This document shows positions 22,773 to 31,698 of a stretch of 64,000 bases of DNA, one piece after another. Every line of letters begins with the position of its first letter. Within the stretch, counting starts at the first letter, position 1. Origin of the DNA: Saccharomycopsis phalli (taxonomy: Eukaryota; Ascomycota; Saccharomycetes; Ascoideales; Saccharomycopsidaceae); assembly GCA_020342235.1 (NCBI GenBank), contig CP073219.1:248001-312000 (forward strand), written 5' to 3'. Under the pieces are notes generated by a model. It did not search any database. It saw only the letters and a program-made list of their open reading frames with translations, and had not been told where the DNA came from. A program made the position numbers and the translations under genes.

Positions 22773-23269
22773 TTTCAAGTATGAGTGTTTGGTAAAGTTT
22801 GTCGAAGAAAAAGACCAGCCATGACGCATATGCATGCATATTGCTTACAGACAAACACGGTCAGCAAATTGCAATCAAAATTATTCACCTTGACAAGAGG
22901 GACTCCATTTGAGGTTGTGGCAACGCTGCGACGCAGCAAGGGTTGTGGTGAAGGCATGAACTCAAGGGCAACGTAGTATTTCCCCGAGTGTGCATTGTAG
23001 GGCGTGGTTTTGATGGTGAGACTTTACCAGCATTTTATAGCACCAGGGCCAGAAGGATCTTCGTTGGCCCGTATACGGTTTTGCCGTGCGGGTGAACGTT
23101 TCAGCTGTTGAATAGCAAGTGCCGATCATTGGAGAAAGTCACGCATGTACAGTGGACAATTTACAGTGGTGTGAGACTCCAGTGGACAATCTACGTGGAC
23201 AAGCAGTATAAAGATTAAATAAATAAAACGTAGACTAAAAAATCATCAATTCCAAGCGGCTGCGCCGGT
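22773..23269. other. Spacer SAM4 / ATO gene
   Basis: 497 bp containing the SAM4 promoter and the ATO 3' flank. The 11-mer CAGTGGACAAT occurs twice (near 23151 and 23195). No gene is seen. Confidence 0.45.
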
Positions 23270-24082
23270 TTAAATTCTCGAGGAACTTCCTGGCAAGTAG
23301 AATGGCTTAACGGTTATGTAGGTGTTTTCGTGATTGGCCAAACCAGCATATGCGTTATACCAAGCAATGAATGCAACAACCACACCAACAACACCGCCGG
23401 CTCTAGTAGTTGGTACCGAGGCCTTGAATTCTCCAATAGATAGAAGCAAGAAGGTGACCCACAATAAAAAGAATAACGACGAGAAGGCCCAGGTAGAACG
23501 GATTGTGCATAACCACATCATAAAGGTAAACAACGTCCAGCCCAATAAAAAGAATCCCAACGCGGCCCCCAACTGGTCCTGTGCACCGGCCGCCTTGTAT
23601 GCGGCAGTGATTCCAAACGCGTCAGTCAAGATTGCGCCAAAGGAGATCCAGAAACCCCCGTAGGAGCAAAACGCACATGCAGCAAAGGTATTCTCCGAAG
23701 CAAATTCCCACATGCCGGCCAAAATTTGCACCGCACCACCATAAAAGAAGGCCAATCCGGCAACGACGTTTGGCACCTTGATGCCCATTGCCCGGGCATT
23801 GTACATGGAGAGCACAAACGTGGTCAAGGCAAAGGCCGAGAGCCCCAACGGAGCAGGGTTTGCAAATTTGTGACTAGGTGGTGCACTGAGCCCAGGTTGA
23901 GCGAGACCACCAAAGGCTCTGATCAACTCATCCTTGTACACTTTGGTGTTTCCCAAGACAATAATTTCTCTCCCGTCGACATGGTTGCCCACCTCGACGT
24001 TGTGGACCTCCCCATGGGTGTGAGTGTCGGCTGGGGAGAAGGCACCGTTGCCCTTTTCCAAGTCTGTTTCGTTGTGTGACAT
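23270..24082 (-). CDS. ATO-family (GPR1/FUN34/YaaH) acetate/ammonium transporter
   Basis: The 270-residue protein has a hydrophilic N-terminus and six predicted membrane helices. The family signature NPAPLGLSAFALTTF is at about residues 75-90. Further blocks are FYGGAVQILAGMWE and SYGGFWISFGAI. Ato proteins move acetate with protons and are tied to ammonia export and alkalinisation of the surroundings. The family is expanded in Candida species, so a one-to-one symbol is not assigned. It is divergent from HEM12. Confidence 0.9.
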   Translation of the reverse strand: MSHNETDLEKGNGAFSPADTHTHGEVHNVEVGNHVDGREIIVLGNTKVYKDELIRAFGGLAQPGLSAPPSHKFANPAPLGLSAFALTTFVLSMYNARAMGIKVPNVVAGLAFFYGGAVQILAGMWEFASENTFAACAFCSYGGFWISFGAILTDAFGITAAYKAAGAQDQLGAALGFFLLGWTLFTFMMWLCTIRSTWAFSSLFFLLWVTFLLLSIGEFKASVPTTRAGGVVGVVVAFIAWYNAYAGLANHENTYITVKPFYLPGSSSRI

Positions 24083-24883
24083 TGTTGCAATTGTGTTTAC
24101 TTGAGGTGTAATTGATTACTTGTGTGGTAATTGATTACTTGTGTGGATGACTACGGGTGCGGACCCTCTGTATTTATACATTTAACCGAGACTGCTGTGT
24201 AAGGAAAGTGGGTTTCATGGGGGCATATCTGTAGAAGGATTCACTTTTTTCATACTAGAGTGATGAATTGTGGAGTCACCCCGCACGGAAATTCAATCGA
24301 TTACCTGAATACTTCCGTTTCCTACCCAGACCACGGAATTCCCGTCAACCGGAGAACCCTGAAGGAAAGCTGCAAACACGACAAGCCCCGGAATATATTT
24401 AATTTTATGATTATATTCTCTTATTGTCCTTCCGCAGTGTAGCCGTACTGGTTTCTCCAGCGGCCCAAAGGAATGGCTGAAATTTATAAGGTTAAGAGCA
24501 ACAGTACTGGCCTGTCAAAAGCATTGCCGATATCGTACGCGACTTCCATGAATCCACCAAAATGTATGTGCTGCAGCAACTTTGACCACGCATCTCCTTA
24601 GAGGAAATGTTTGACCTTAATAAAGAGGGGACATTATATTCCATATTTAGAAGGTTGCATTGTTAATTGTGCGGCACAAACCTTATTTACGCCCTATTAT
24701 CACCCATTCTGTCTACACGTCATAGAAACTCGCGGGGCCATCTGCAATCGTGCAATAGCTGATTATATCCCTTGCCACCCTGCCCACCAAACGCATGCGT
24801 CAAGATTTCCACCTCCACACATTACCCGGATGCAAAGAAAAAGTTTTGCCCCGTGAGCTGGAGACCAAAGCCTTGTGACCAAA
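24083..24883. promoter_or_regulatory. Divergent ATO/HEM12 intergenic region
   Basis: 801 bp with no gene. A perfect 19 bp tandem duplication lies at 24109-24146, immediately upstream of the ATO ATG. Confidence 0.5.
24109..24146. repeat. 19 bp tandem duplication in the ATO leader/promoter
   Basis: TAATTGATTACTTGTGTGG is present twice head to tail without mismatch, 27 bp before the ATO start. Confidence 0.8.
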
Positions 24884-25969
24884 ATGTCATTCCCAGCATT
24901 GAAAAACGATTTATTGTTGCGAGCCGCGCGCGGCGAGAAGGTCGAGCGGCCGCCAATGTGGATCATGCGCCAAGCCGGTCGCTATTTGCCTGAGTATCAC
25001 CAGGCCAAGGCAGGAAGGGATTTTTTCGAGACCTGTCGAGATGCGGAGATAGCCTCTGAGATCACTATCCAGCCAATAGACCACTTCAAGGGGTTAATTG
25101 ACGCGGCGATCATCTTCAGTGACATCCTAGTCATCCCTCAGGCCATGCACATGGACGTCAAAATGGTCGAAGGCAAGGGTCCCACCTTCACCAGTCCGCT
25201 TCGCGTGCCTCTGGATTTGGACCGCATCGAACACCACCCGGACTTGTTGAAGGAGCTTGGCTGGGCGTTCAAGGCCATCACTACCACCCGGCACAAGCTC
25301 GACGGCCGTGTGCCGTTGTTTGGGTTCGCCGGTGGCCCGTTCACGTTGTTCTGCTACATGGTGGAGGGAGGGGGCTCCAAGATCTTCCGGTTTGTCAAGG
25401 AGTGGCTCTTCAAGTACGAGGACGCCACCATTCGATTGTTGCAGTCGCTTACTGCAATTATAATCGAGTTCTTGGCACAGCAAGTCGTCGCTGGGGCCCA
25501 GATCTTACAGGTGTTTGAAAGCTGGGCAGGCGAGTTGAGTCCTACCGAGTTCAAGAAGTTCTTGTTGCCATACATAATCGAGATCAGACAAAAGGTGCCA
25601 AAGCGATTGGCCGAGTTGGGGGTCAAGGAAGACATCCCCATGGTCATCTTTGCCAAGGGTGCCTGGTACGCGCTCGACGACTTGTGCCTGACTGGGTACA
25701 ATGTGGTTTCCTTGGACTGGTTGTACGACCCGAAGGAGGCCGTCAAGGTCAACAAGGGCAGAGTCGTGCTCCAGGGTAACCTTGATCCGGGCGTCATCTA
25801 TGGAAGCAAGGAGAAAATCACCGAGAAGGTCACGGAAATGATACATGGGTTTGGCGGGGGTGGCCAGGGGTACATTATTAATTTTGGCCACGGGACGCAT
25901 CCGTTTATGGACCCTGACAACATTGACTGGTTCTTGAAAGAGTGCCACAGAGTAGGCAAGCAGCTGTAA
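24884..25969 (+). CDS. HEM12: Uroporphyrinogen III decarboxylase
   Basis: The 361-residue cytosolic enzyme converts uroporphyrinogen III to coproporphyrinogen III in haem synthesis. The UroD signature [14 protein letters not shown] lies near residues 25-38. [24 protein letters not shown] and the C-terminal [14 protein letters not shown] blocks are intact, and length fits the family. The ATG at 24884 (MSFPALKND) is preferred to a GTG three codons earlier. A CTG at 25688-25690 lies in LC[11 protein letters not shown] at a position polar in homologues. Its stop is only 9 bp from the stop of the convergent next gene. Confidence 0.96.
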   Translation: MSFPALKNDLLLRAARGEKVERPPMWIMRQAGRYLPEYHQAKAGRDFFETCRDAEIASEITIQPIDHFKGLIDAAIIFSDILVIPQAMHMDVKMVEGKGPTFTSPLRVPLDLDRIEHHPDLLKELGWAFKAITTTRHKLDGRVPLFGFAGGPFTLFCYMVEGGGSKIFRFVKEWLFKYEDATIRLLQSLTAIIIEFLAQQVVAGAQILQVFESWAGELSPTEFKKFLLPYIIEIRQKVPKRLAELGVKEDIPMVIFAKGAWYALDDLCLTGYNVVSLDWLYDPKEAVKVNKGRVVLQGNLDPGVIYGSKEKITEKVTEMIHGFGGGGQGYIINFGHGTHPFMDPDNIDWFLKECHRVGKQL

Positions 25970-25978
25970 ATAGACAAT

Positions 25979-26782
25979 TCATGCTCGTTTCTCAAAGCCT
26001 TCGTTGAAGATAAACCCTTGTAGACCTACTAGCCCGTGGATCGCCTCCATGTCGGCGCCCAATGGCAACTTGCCCTGGATTTCGTCGATAATTGCTGCAA
26101 CGTCACGAGCAAACTGTGCACGTGAAGCCGGAGCCGCAGCGTCGCCGTATTCAGAAAACACCTGATTTACCCTTTGCAACAACTTGTATACGCTAAACTC
26201 AATATTATCTCCAGACACCGTCACAAAATCGCGGTCCTCACCACTCACCACCACCAATCCATCATGCTTTAGCCCCTGGCTGATTGTCTTCAAAAGCTGC
26301 TTGATAATCACAAGGTCTACATCGTTTCTCCACTTGATCTTGTAGTCACAATGGCCAGTGAGCTGCTGCAACGCGTCTCGTGGAACAAATCTCTTGAGCT
26401 GTTTGCCGCTTTTCGAGTCAATGGTAAACGTACTAACTTCCAGTTGGCCCTTGACATTTCCAAGCGTGGATTGCGACCACCCAATGTAGCTAGAACTCGA
26501 GTTTGGCGCAAATCTCTGCGTTTGCGGCATAAGCCATACTTCTCTGTTGGCAGGCGCCAGCTTTTGTCTCACTAAATTGATTTTTAGCAACAAATCCCGG
26601 GGGACCTTCTGCTTGGTGAGAACGTCTATCCTAGTGCAGCTGGTGAGAAGGCGGAAAAGCCACTCGTTATTCAATTGGCTTGGCGGCTCACCACCCAACA
26701 CCTCTTTCAAGTGGCCTGCCTCTATGAACTTCTTACCACGTTTCCATCGATGTAGTGATGTGATCAAGGGTGACCGAGACAT
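25979..26782 (-). CDS. Uncharacterised protein, possibly mitochondrial
   Basis: I do not recognise this 267-residue protein. The start chosen (MSRSPLITSLHRWKRGKKF) is basic and Ser/Arg-rich with no early acid, compatible with a mitochondrial presequence. In-frame ATGs at 26881 and 26830 exist, but that extension runs through a poly-A tract (coding AFFFFT) and looks non-coding. There is no transmembrane segment or obvious motif. A mitochondrial expression or maintenance factor would fit but is only a guess. It is convergent with HEM12. Confidence 0.7.
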   Translation of the reverse strand: MSRSPLITSLHRWKRGKKFIEAGHLKEVLGGEPPSQLNNEWLFRLLTSCTRIDVLTKQKVPRDLLLKINLVRQKLAPANREVWLMPQTQRFAPNSSSSYIGWSQSTLGNVKGQLEVSTFTIDSKSGKQLKRFVPRDALQQLTGHCDYKIKWRNDVDLVIIKQLLKTISQGLKHDGLVVVSGEDRDFVTVSGDNIEFSVYKLLQRVNQVFSEYGDAAAPASRAQFARDVAAIIDEIQGKLPLGADMEAIHGLVGLQGFIFNEGFEKRA

Positions 26783-28016
26783 TGTAAAAAAAAAAAAGGC
26801 AGACCAAGGAAACTTGGCATTACCGCGCATGAGACACAGGGTCGCCTGGGTTCTATGCTCGAAACAACAGGCTGCAGACATACATTATATGAACCCTTTT
26901 TAGTTGCAGTCTGTCTTACCAAATTAAATATAGCCGGTTGTCAATCAACGAATCAAAAAAAAAGACCTGTGTTGCCTGGAACCTATTGCCACTCCAAGTT
27001 ATCAAGGCTACGGGGTTCCGGAATATGTGCATGTTGCTTATTTTCATACTAGGAGGAAAATAACAATAGCAAGGGTATGTGTTAGTTACTTTTAATGAAT
27101 GAACTTTACTTTAGACACGTCCAGGTACAGACGACATATCCCAAAGTAGATATAGGTTTGGTTGATCTAGTAGCTGGTTTTGAACTCATCCATCATAAAT
27201 AGAATAGCTAGACTCGGTGGGATTTTCGTTACCACATCAAGCAACTATACATGTATACAAAAATGCAGGACTCAGACTTGTAATCGTGGTGTAGGCCAAA
27301 TCAGGGTAGGAGAAGACTGTAAATCACAAACCATAAACACCGTCATTATCTACTGTTACAGTGCTAGAAGCTACGGCTTGGGTTTTCTGATACTGTGCAA
27401 TATCTTGCATCATCCTGCGGCTAATAAACGAAAAGTGCACTTGCTGATTATAACCAAGGATAAATAAAGAGCAATAATTCTAGATATATTATCAAAATAA
27501 AAGATTCTTCCCGATATTAATATTGCTATTAATTGTTTTGCGGAATCCCAAGCCCCAGGAGCGGGAGATTTAAGTTGGAGTATTGTTTTAAAATTTGAAA
27601 TTTCAAGGAGTCTGGCAGCAGGGGATTTTTGTTTATTTCAGAAAATTTCTGTCGTCGGCTTTTCTTAATAATAAGATTGGTGTGTTATTTGTGTATTTAT
27701 ATACAATAAACTATTATTATTATATATAATTATCAAATAATTTTCTTGACTTGTCAAGTTAGTTTTATTTGGTGTTATATCTTGAGAATATATTAGCTCG
27801 CTTCTAATATACAATCAAGTGAGATCGTATTTCATGACAACCCAGTCATTTACCACATCTCAATATTAATATATTATTGGTATTACCTGTATCGCTTTTG
27901 ATACTTAATATCTCACAAAGCACACAATAACCATTAAATCATAGAGCATATAGTACACCTCTCATTCATCCATATTAGCTGGCTAATAATTGCATACATT
28001 AATACTTAATATCAAG
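26783..28016. promoter_or_regulatory. Long divergent intergenic region upstream of the B-cyclin gene
   Basis: 1.2 kb, strongly AT-rich from 27480 on, with no supported gene. A forkhead-like site is at 27629. The length suits a cell-cycle-regulated promoter and long leader. Confidence 0.45.
27629..27636. promoter_or_regulatory. Candidate forkhead (SFF) site upstream of the cyclin gene
   Basis: TTGTTTAT is the complement of the RTAAAYAA consensus bound by Fkh2 in G2/M gene promoters of yeasts. It lies about 380 bp before the ATG. In AT-rich DNA such a match can be chance. Confidence 0.25.
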
Positions 28017-29306
28017 ATGAACCAACTTTCCAATGAGAACCTGCTATTCAAAAAGTCTGAGAAGCTATCGGAACTCAATCCAGACAAGCATGATCGCGTC
28101 GCTCTTTATGAAATCCAAGTCAACATAAACAAGCCAAATTCCAAATCTTCCCCCCAGAAATATCAACTCCACTCCGACCATTATATTCACTACAGAGATT
28201 ATGTTGACGACGACGATGATGCCACCAATATCGATTCCGACGAGTTGGTTGAGAGAATACAGCAGCAGTCTAGAATGGAGGCTGGTGATCTGAGCCACAT
28301 TGAGATTTATGATACCGACACCGAATCAAACGACATACATAGCTCCGCGCTGGATGTTGTTGGACACGAGGTTCGAGAGGATATTGTCGACTATGACGAG
28401 ATTCCAGAGCCGTTGGAGTTGAAGACTTCTCTTGAAATCGACCGGGAGTTGTATGACATTTATCAAAAGTTTTATAGCGACACATTGGATCCCATGGATG
28501 ACGATATTTATGAAATCAATATGGTCTCCGAATATGCTCCTGAGATATTCAATTATCTACACGAGCTAGAGATCCGATTACGGCCAGACCCATACTACAT
28601 GGAGCGTCAGCACGAAATCCGCTGGTACATGCGATCCACATTGATCGATTGGCTAGTACAAATCCACTCACAATTCAAGCTCTTGCCAGAGACCTTGTTT
28701 CTTACTATCAACTACATTGACCGTTTTTTAAGTAAACGGAAAGTTTCTCTTAGCCGGTTCCAGCTAGTCGGCTCAGTAGCATTATTTATAGCTGCCAAGT
28801 ATGAAGAAATCAACTGTCCGTCGTTGAAGGAAATTGTTCACATTTCCGAGTATGTGTACGACGAAGAGGAGATTATCAAGGCCGAGAAGTTTATGATTGA
28901 CGTTTTGAACTTCGACATGGGCTGGCCGGGGCCAATGGGTTTCCTACGAAGAATCAGCAAGGCCGATGACTATGATATTCACACCCGAACCTTGGCAAAA
29001 TACCTTCTAGAATCCACCATCATGGACTACAAGTTTGTTGGTGCGCTTCCAAGCTGGCTAGCAGCAGGAGCGCATTTTCTAGCAAGACTTCTCCTCAACC
29101 GAGGCGAATGGACTGCTGCACACATTTACTACTCTGGCTACACGTCAGAGCAGCTTTTACCGTTAGCAAAGTATATACTAGGAACTTGTCGTCACGCTGC
29201 CACGCACCACAATGCGATTTATGAGAAATATCAGCAGTCTTGTTTTAGAAAAGCCTCAGTGTTTGTCCAAGACTGGCTCAAGGTTGCCTATGACGACGAA
29301 GAATAA
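28017..29306 (+). CDS. CLB2: B-type mitotic cyclin, Clb2-like
   Basis: The 429-residue protein has an acidic N-terminal half and two cyclin folds from about residue 165. Key blocks are MVSEYAPEIFNYLHELE, MRSTLIDWLVQIH, LLPETLFLTINYIDRFLS, LVGSVALFIAAKYEE and the Clb-type FLRRISKADDYDIHTRTL. An RxxL (RVAL) near the N-terminus could be a destruction box, though not a full consensus. It would activate Cdk1 for mitosis and be destroyed through the APC, whose subunit CDC23 is also in the window. The FLRRISKADDYD block favours Clb2 over Clb4. The ATG at 28017 is used; an upstream TTG extension is ignored. Confidence 0.85.
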   Translation: MNQLSNENLLFKKSEKLSELNPDKHDRVALYEIQVNINKPNSKSSPQKYQLHSDHYIHYRDYVDDDDDATNIDSDELVERIQQQSRMEAGDLSHIEIYDTDTESNDIHSSALDVVGHEVREDIVDYDEIPEPLELKTSLEIDRELYDIYQKFYSDTLDPMDDDIYEINMVSEYAPEIFNYLHELEIRLRPDPYYMERQHEIRWYMRSTLIDWLVQIHSQFKLLPETLFLTINYIDRFLSKRKVSLSRFQLVGSVALFIAAKYEEINCPSLKEIVHISEYVYDEEEIIKAEKFMIDVLNFDMGWPGPMGFLRRISKADDYDIHTRTLAKYLLESTIMDYKFVGALPSWLAAGAHFLARLLLNRGEWTAAHIYYSGYTSEQLLPLAKYILGTCRHAATHHNAIYEKYQQSCFRKASVFVQDWLKVAYDDEE

Positions 29307-29400
29307 ATACTCCTGCAAAACCATGTAATCCGATGCGTGTATCACGTGCATATGCCAGTCCAATAGAAATTGGAGAAAAAACAACCATTCAACAATCGCA

Positions 29401-30090
29401 ATGCTTCGTTCAGCCACACGGTTATTCTCGACTACTAGTAAGCGAAGTGTATTCAATTTGGCGGTAGAGCAAGATATCCGTTCCACCATAAACGCCTTGC
29501 CTTTGGCCCTGAAGTTGTACCAGAACCCAGACGGTACCCCTCGAACCCCAAATGATGAAGAATTGAAGCTTTTGAGTAAGCTCAATGAGCTTTCGTCCAA
29601 GAGAAAATTGTCGCTTACCGAGTCATTGACGCTTTCAAAAGAAAACTCTGACCTCTACCTTGATAACCAAACCGACTTGGAGAACTTGGTGCCAAGTTAT
29701 GCCAATGGTGCTTCTGGCAAGATCGTGGACAAGGTGCCATATGACGATGGAGGAGTGATCAAGTGGAAGGTCGTGAGAGAGAATGACAAGGAGGGCTGGG
29801 AGAAACTAATGTACTTTGGATTTGTGCCAGCCATGTTCTTGACTTTGGGCATTGTGTTATTCAAGCCTGATGACGGGATCCAAAACTGGGCTGAGGAGGA
29901 ATTGAAACTCCGTGCCCAGGAGAAGTATGAAGGAAGTGAAGCCAAGGCACTTGAGAGTTTGAAGAACAACATCTCTGAAGAGGAGAGAAAGAAGCGAGAC
30001 GAGATCATTGTTGAGAGAATATTGTCTGGAGAGTACGATAGACTTGCAGGATTAAAGTTGAATGCTCCAAAGTTGACGATTTCTGAGTAG
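29401..30090 (+). CDS. Mitochondrial inner-membrane protein, probable complex I ESSS (NDUFB11) subunit
   Basis: The 229-residue protein starts with a strong mitochondrial presequence (MLRSATRLFSTTSKRS). One membrane segment follows at about 140-158 (FGFVPAMFLTLGIVLF), then FKPDDGIQNWAEEELKLRAQEK, the pattern I associate with the ESSS accessory subunit of NADH:ubiquinone oxidoreductase. Complex I is retained in CUG-Ser yeasts but lost in S. cerevisiae. The topology is firm; the subunit identity is an inference. It lies 94 bp downstream of the cyclin gene on the same strand. Confidence 0.6.
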   Translation: MLRSATRLFSTTSKRSVFNLAVEQDIRSTINALPLALKLYQNPDGTPRTPNDEELKLLSKLNELSSKRKLSLTESLTLSKENSDLYLDNQTDLENLVPSYANGASGKIVDKVPYDDGGVIKWKVVRENDKEGWEKLMYFGFVPAMFLTLGIVLFKPDDGIQNWAEEELKLRAQEKYEGSEAKALESLKNNISEEERKKRDEIIVERILSGEYDRLAGLKLNAPKLTISE

Positions 30091-30221
30091 TTCGGATATA
30101 GGAAAACGGAATTACATGCATGCCATTGCTGTAGATTCGCAGCTAATGAAAATTACCTACTCATGTAGACCCCAATATATATACTACGACAACTGCAGTT
30201 GGAATATTTTATTTTGAAAGC

Positions 30222-31056
30222 CTAGTCATTCTTCTCCTTCTTGCCGTGCGCCCTTGCCGCATTCAAGTAATTTTCAATCCCCTCGCCCTGGTAATCTACA
30301 TGAAAAAGCCTGGCCACAACCTCCCCAGCACCATTGTTCAAGGCCAGTGACAAGCGATCTTCTGATGCTTTGTAAAACTCTGAGTTGAGCACTTCCCTCA
30401 AGGACCTTCTCTTGCCCTCCACGGTATCGTCGACCACAAGCTCCTTTGGTAAGTACTGCTCTACTAACTGATTTAATTTTTCAGAACTAAGACCATTGAC
30501 AAATTCGTTTAATACCGGTGCGGTAATGACGTCAGATATATTCAAAACAATACCATTTTGGGGACTATCTAACATGTTAGTATCACCTAGGACCAACATA
30601 AAAAGACACTTACATGTGACCACTGGTACCCTGCTCCTCTTCGATCTCAATAAACCGGCTCGTCTCCTCTTCATCTTCCTCTTCAATTAACTTCGATATC
30701 TTCTCCATGAGTTCCTTGTCTTTGCTGCTCAATTCGCCCGGATCCTCTTCATTGTCATTTGGGTCCTGAAGCCAGTAAAACGTCTTTGCGCCACTAGTGA
30801 ATGAAAGACAAAACACCCGTCCAGTCAGACACGACTTCACATGTCTCCACTTCACATCCCCAGGAATAATTAACAACTCGTCCTCTTCGTCGTCCACACT
30901 GACAAACATGTCCAAGGCAGTCCAAATAAAATCATAAAACGACTCATCATCTTCGGCAGGTCTAATGGTTATTTGTCCCTTTGCCGGCCGAGGGGTACAA
31001 AGATGCGTGTCTTCGTCGTAGTCAACCTTCCCGGCTTTGATCCTGAGAGTAGTCAT
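30222..31056 (-). CDS. RPN13: Proteasomal ubiquitin receptor Rpn13 (Pru + DEUBAD)
   Basis: Exons are 31056-30614 and 30564-30222 (261 residues). Exon 1 encodes the Pru domain (MTTLRIKAGKVDYDED, LLIIPGDVKWRHV, FYWLQDPN), which binds ubiquitin and Rpn2. Exon 2 encodes a C-terminal DEUBAD-type helical domain (PQNGIVLNISDVITAPVLNEF...), which recruits the deubiquitinase Uch37 in other eukaryotes. Splicing joins GH to IPQNG in frame. Without splicing, exon 1 reads two codons into the intron boundary and stops (M-stop), giving a 148-residue Pru-only protein much like S. cerevisiae Rpn13. It acts in the 19S proteasome base. Confidence 0.9.
30565..30613 (-). other. RPN13 intron between Pru and DEUBAD domains
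   Basis: The 49 nt intron has donor GTAAGT, a perfect TACTAAC branch point and acceptor ATAG. A nearer TTAG four bases earlier would break the frame. Confidence 0.85.
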
Positions 31057-31167
31057 GTTGTGTTGCTGATTATTAAATCGCCACCACTGTAGTAGTCCGA
31101 CGCTTACCCGGAATATGGTTATGCGCCCATATACAGTAAAGGCCAGTGCCTATCCTGGGTGAGAACC

Positions 31168-31698
31168 ATGTCATTTGTGTCTCCGGAAATCAAGTCCATC
31201 GTGGAGAAAATCGCACAGATCCTTGTCGACAGGGATCAGACAATTGCGGTCTCCGAGGCAGCATGCGGGGGAATTCTTTCTGCTTACCTAGTGTCAGTTC
31301 CAGGTGCGTCCAAGTTCTACCATGGCGGAACTCTTGTGTATAGCGTCAAATCGAAATTAAAGCTATCTGGATGGTCCGAGAAAGAAATTTTAACTTATAC
31401 TGAGCCGTCCAAAACATCCGTATTGAAGCGAGCTCGCAATTTGCGAATTGAGTTGGGATCGACATATGTCTTGAGCGAATCTGGTTGGGCAGGTCCTACG
31501 AGTGTACTTAGGGACAACGGCGGGCAGAGCGGTTTAGTAGAGTCCAATAATGACGTAGGTACTGTGTACTTTGGTATATGTGGACCTGATGGTGAGAGAG
31601 CTGAGGTTAGAACCACGGGTGAGCAGGACAGAGTGAAGAATATGGAGGAATTTGCAAGATTGGGACTTGAATTCTTATTGGAGGTTCTTCAACACTGA
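31168..31698 (+). CDS. CinA C-terminal-domain protein (PncC-like fold)
   Basis: The 176-residue single-domain protein aligns with the CinA/PncC family, whose bacterial members deamidate nicotinamide mononucleotide. Visible blocks are QTIAVSEAACGG, LVSVPGASKFYHGG-LVYS, a GWAGP loop (ESGWAGPT) and GTVYFGICGPDGE. The bacterial nucleophile motif E-S-C-T-G-G reads E-A-A-C-G-G here, so the usual serine is missing and activity is doubtful. The first ATG is at 31168. A role in NAD salvage or detoxification is only possible. The gene is divergent from RPN13 with 111 bp between starts. Confidence 0.8.
   Translation: MSFVSPEIKSIVEKIAQILVDRDQTIAVSEAACGGILSAYLVSVPGASKFYHGGTLVYSVKSKLKLSGWSEKEILTYTEPSKTSVLKRARNLRIELGSTYVLSESGWAGPTSVLRDNGGQSGLVESNNDVGTVYFGICGPDGERAEVRTTGEQDRVKNMEEFARLGLEFLLEVLQH

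Noticed and set aside
30565-30613. Treating RPN13 exons as two separate small genes
   Set aside because: The second frame lacks a proper start near its conserved part, and a perfect donor, TACTAAC and acceptor join the frames into the known two-domain protein.
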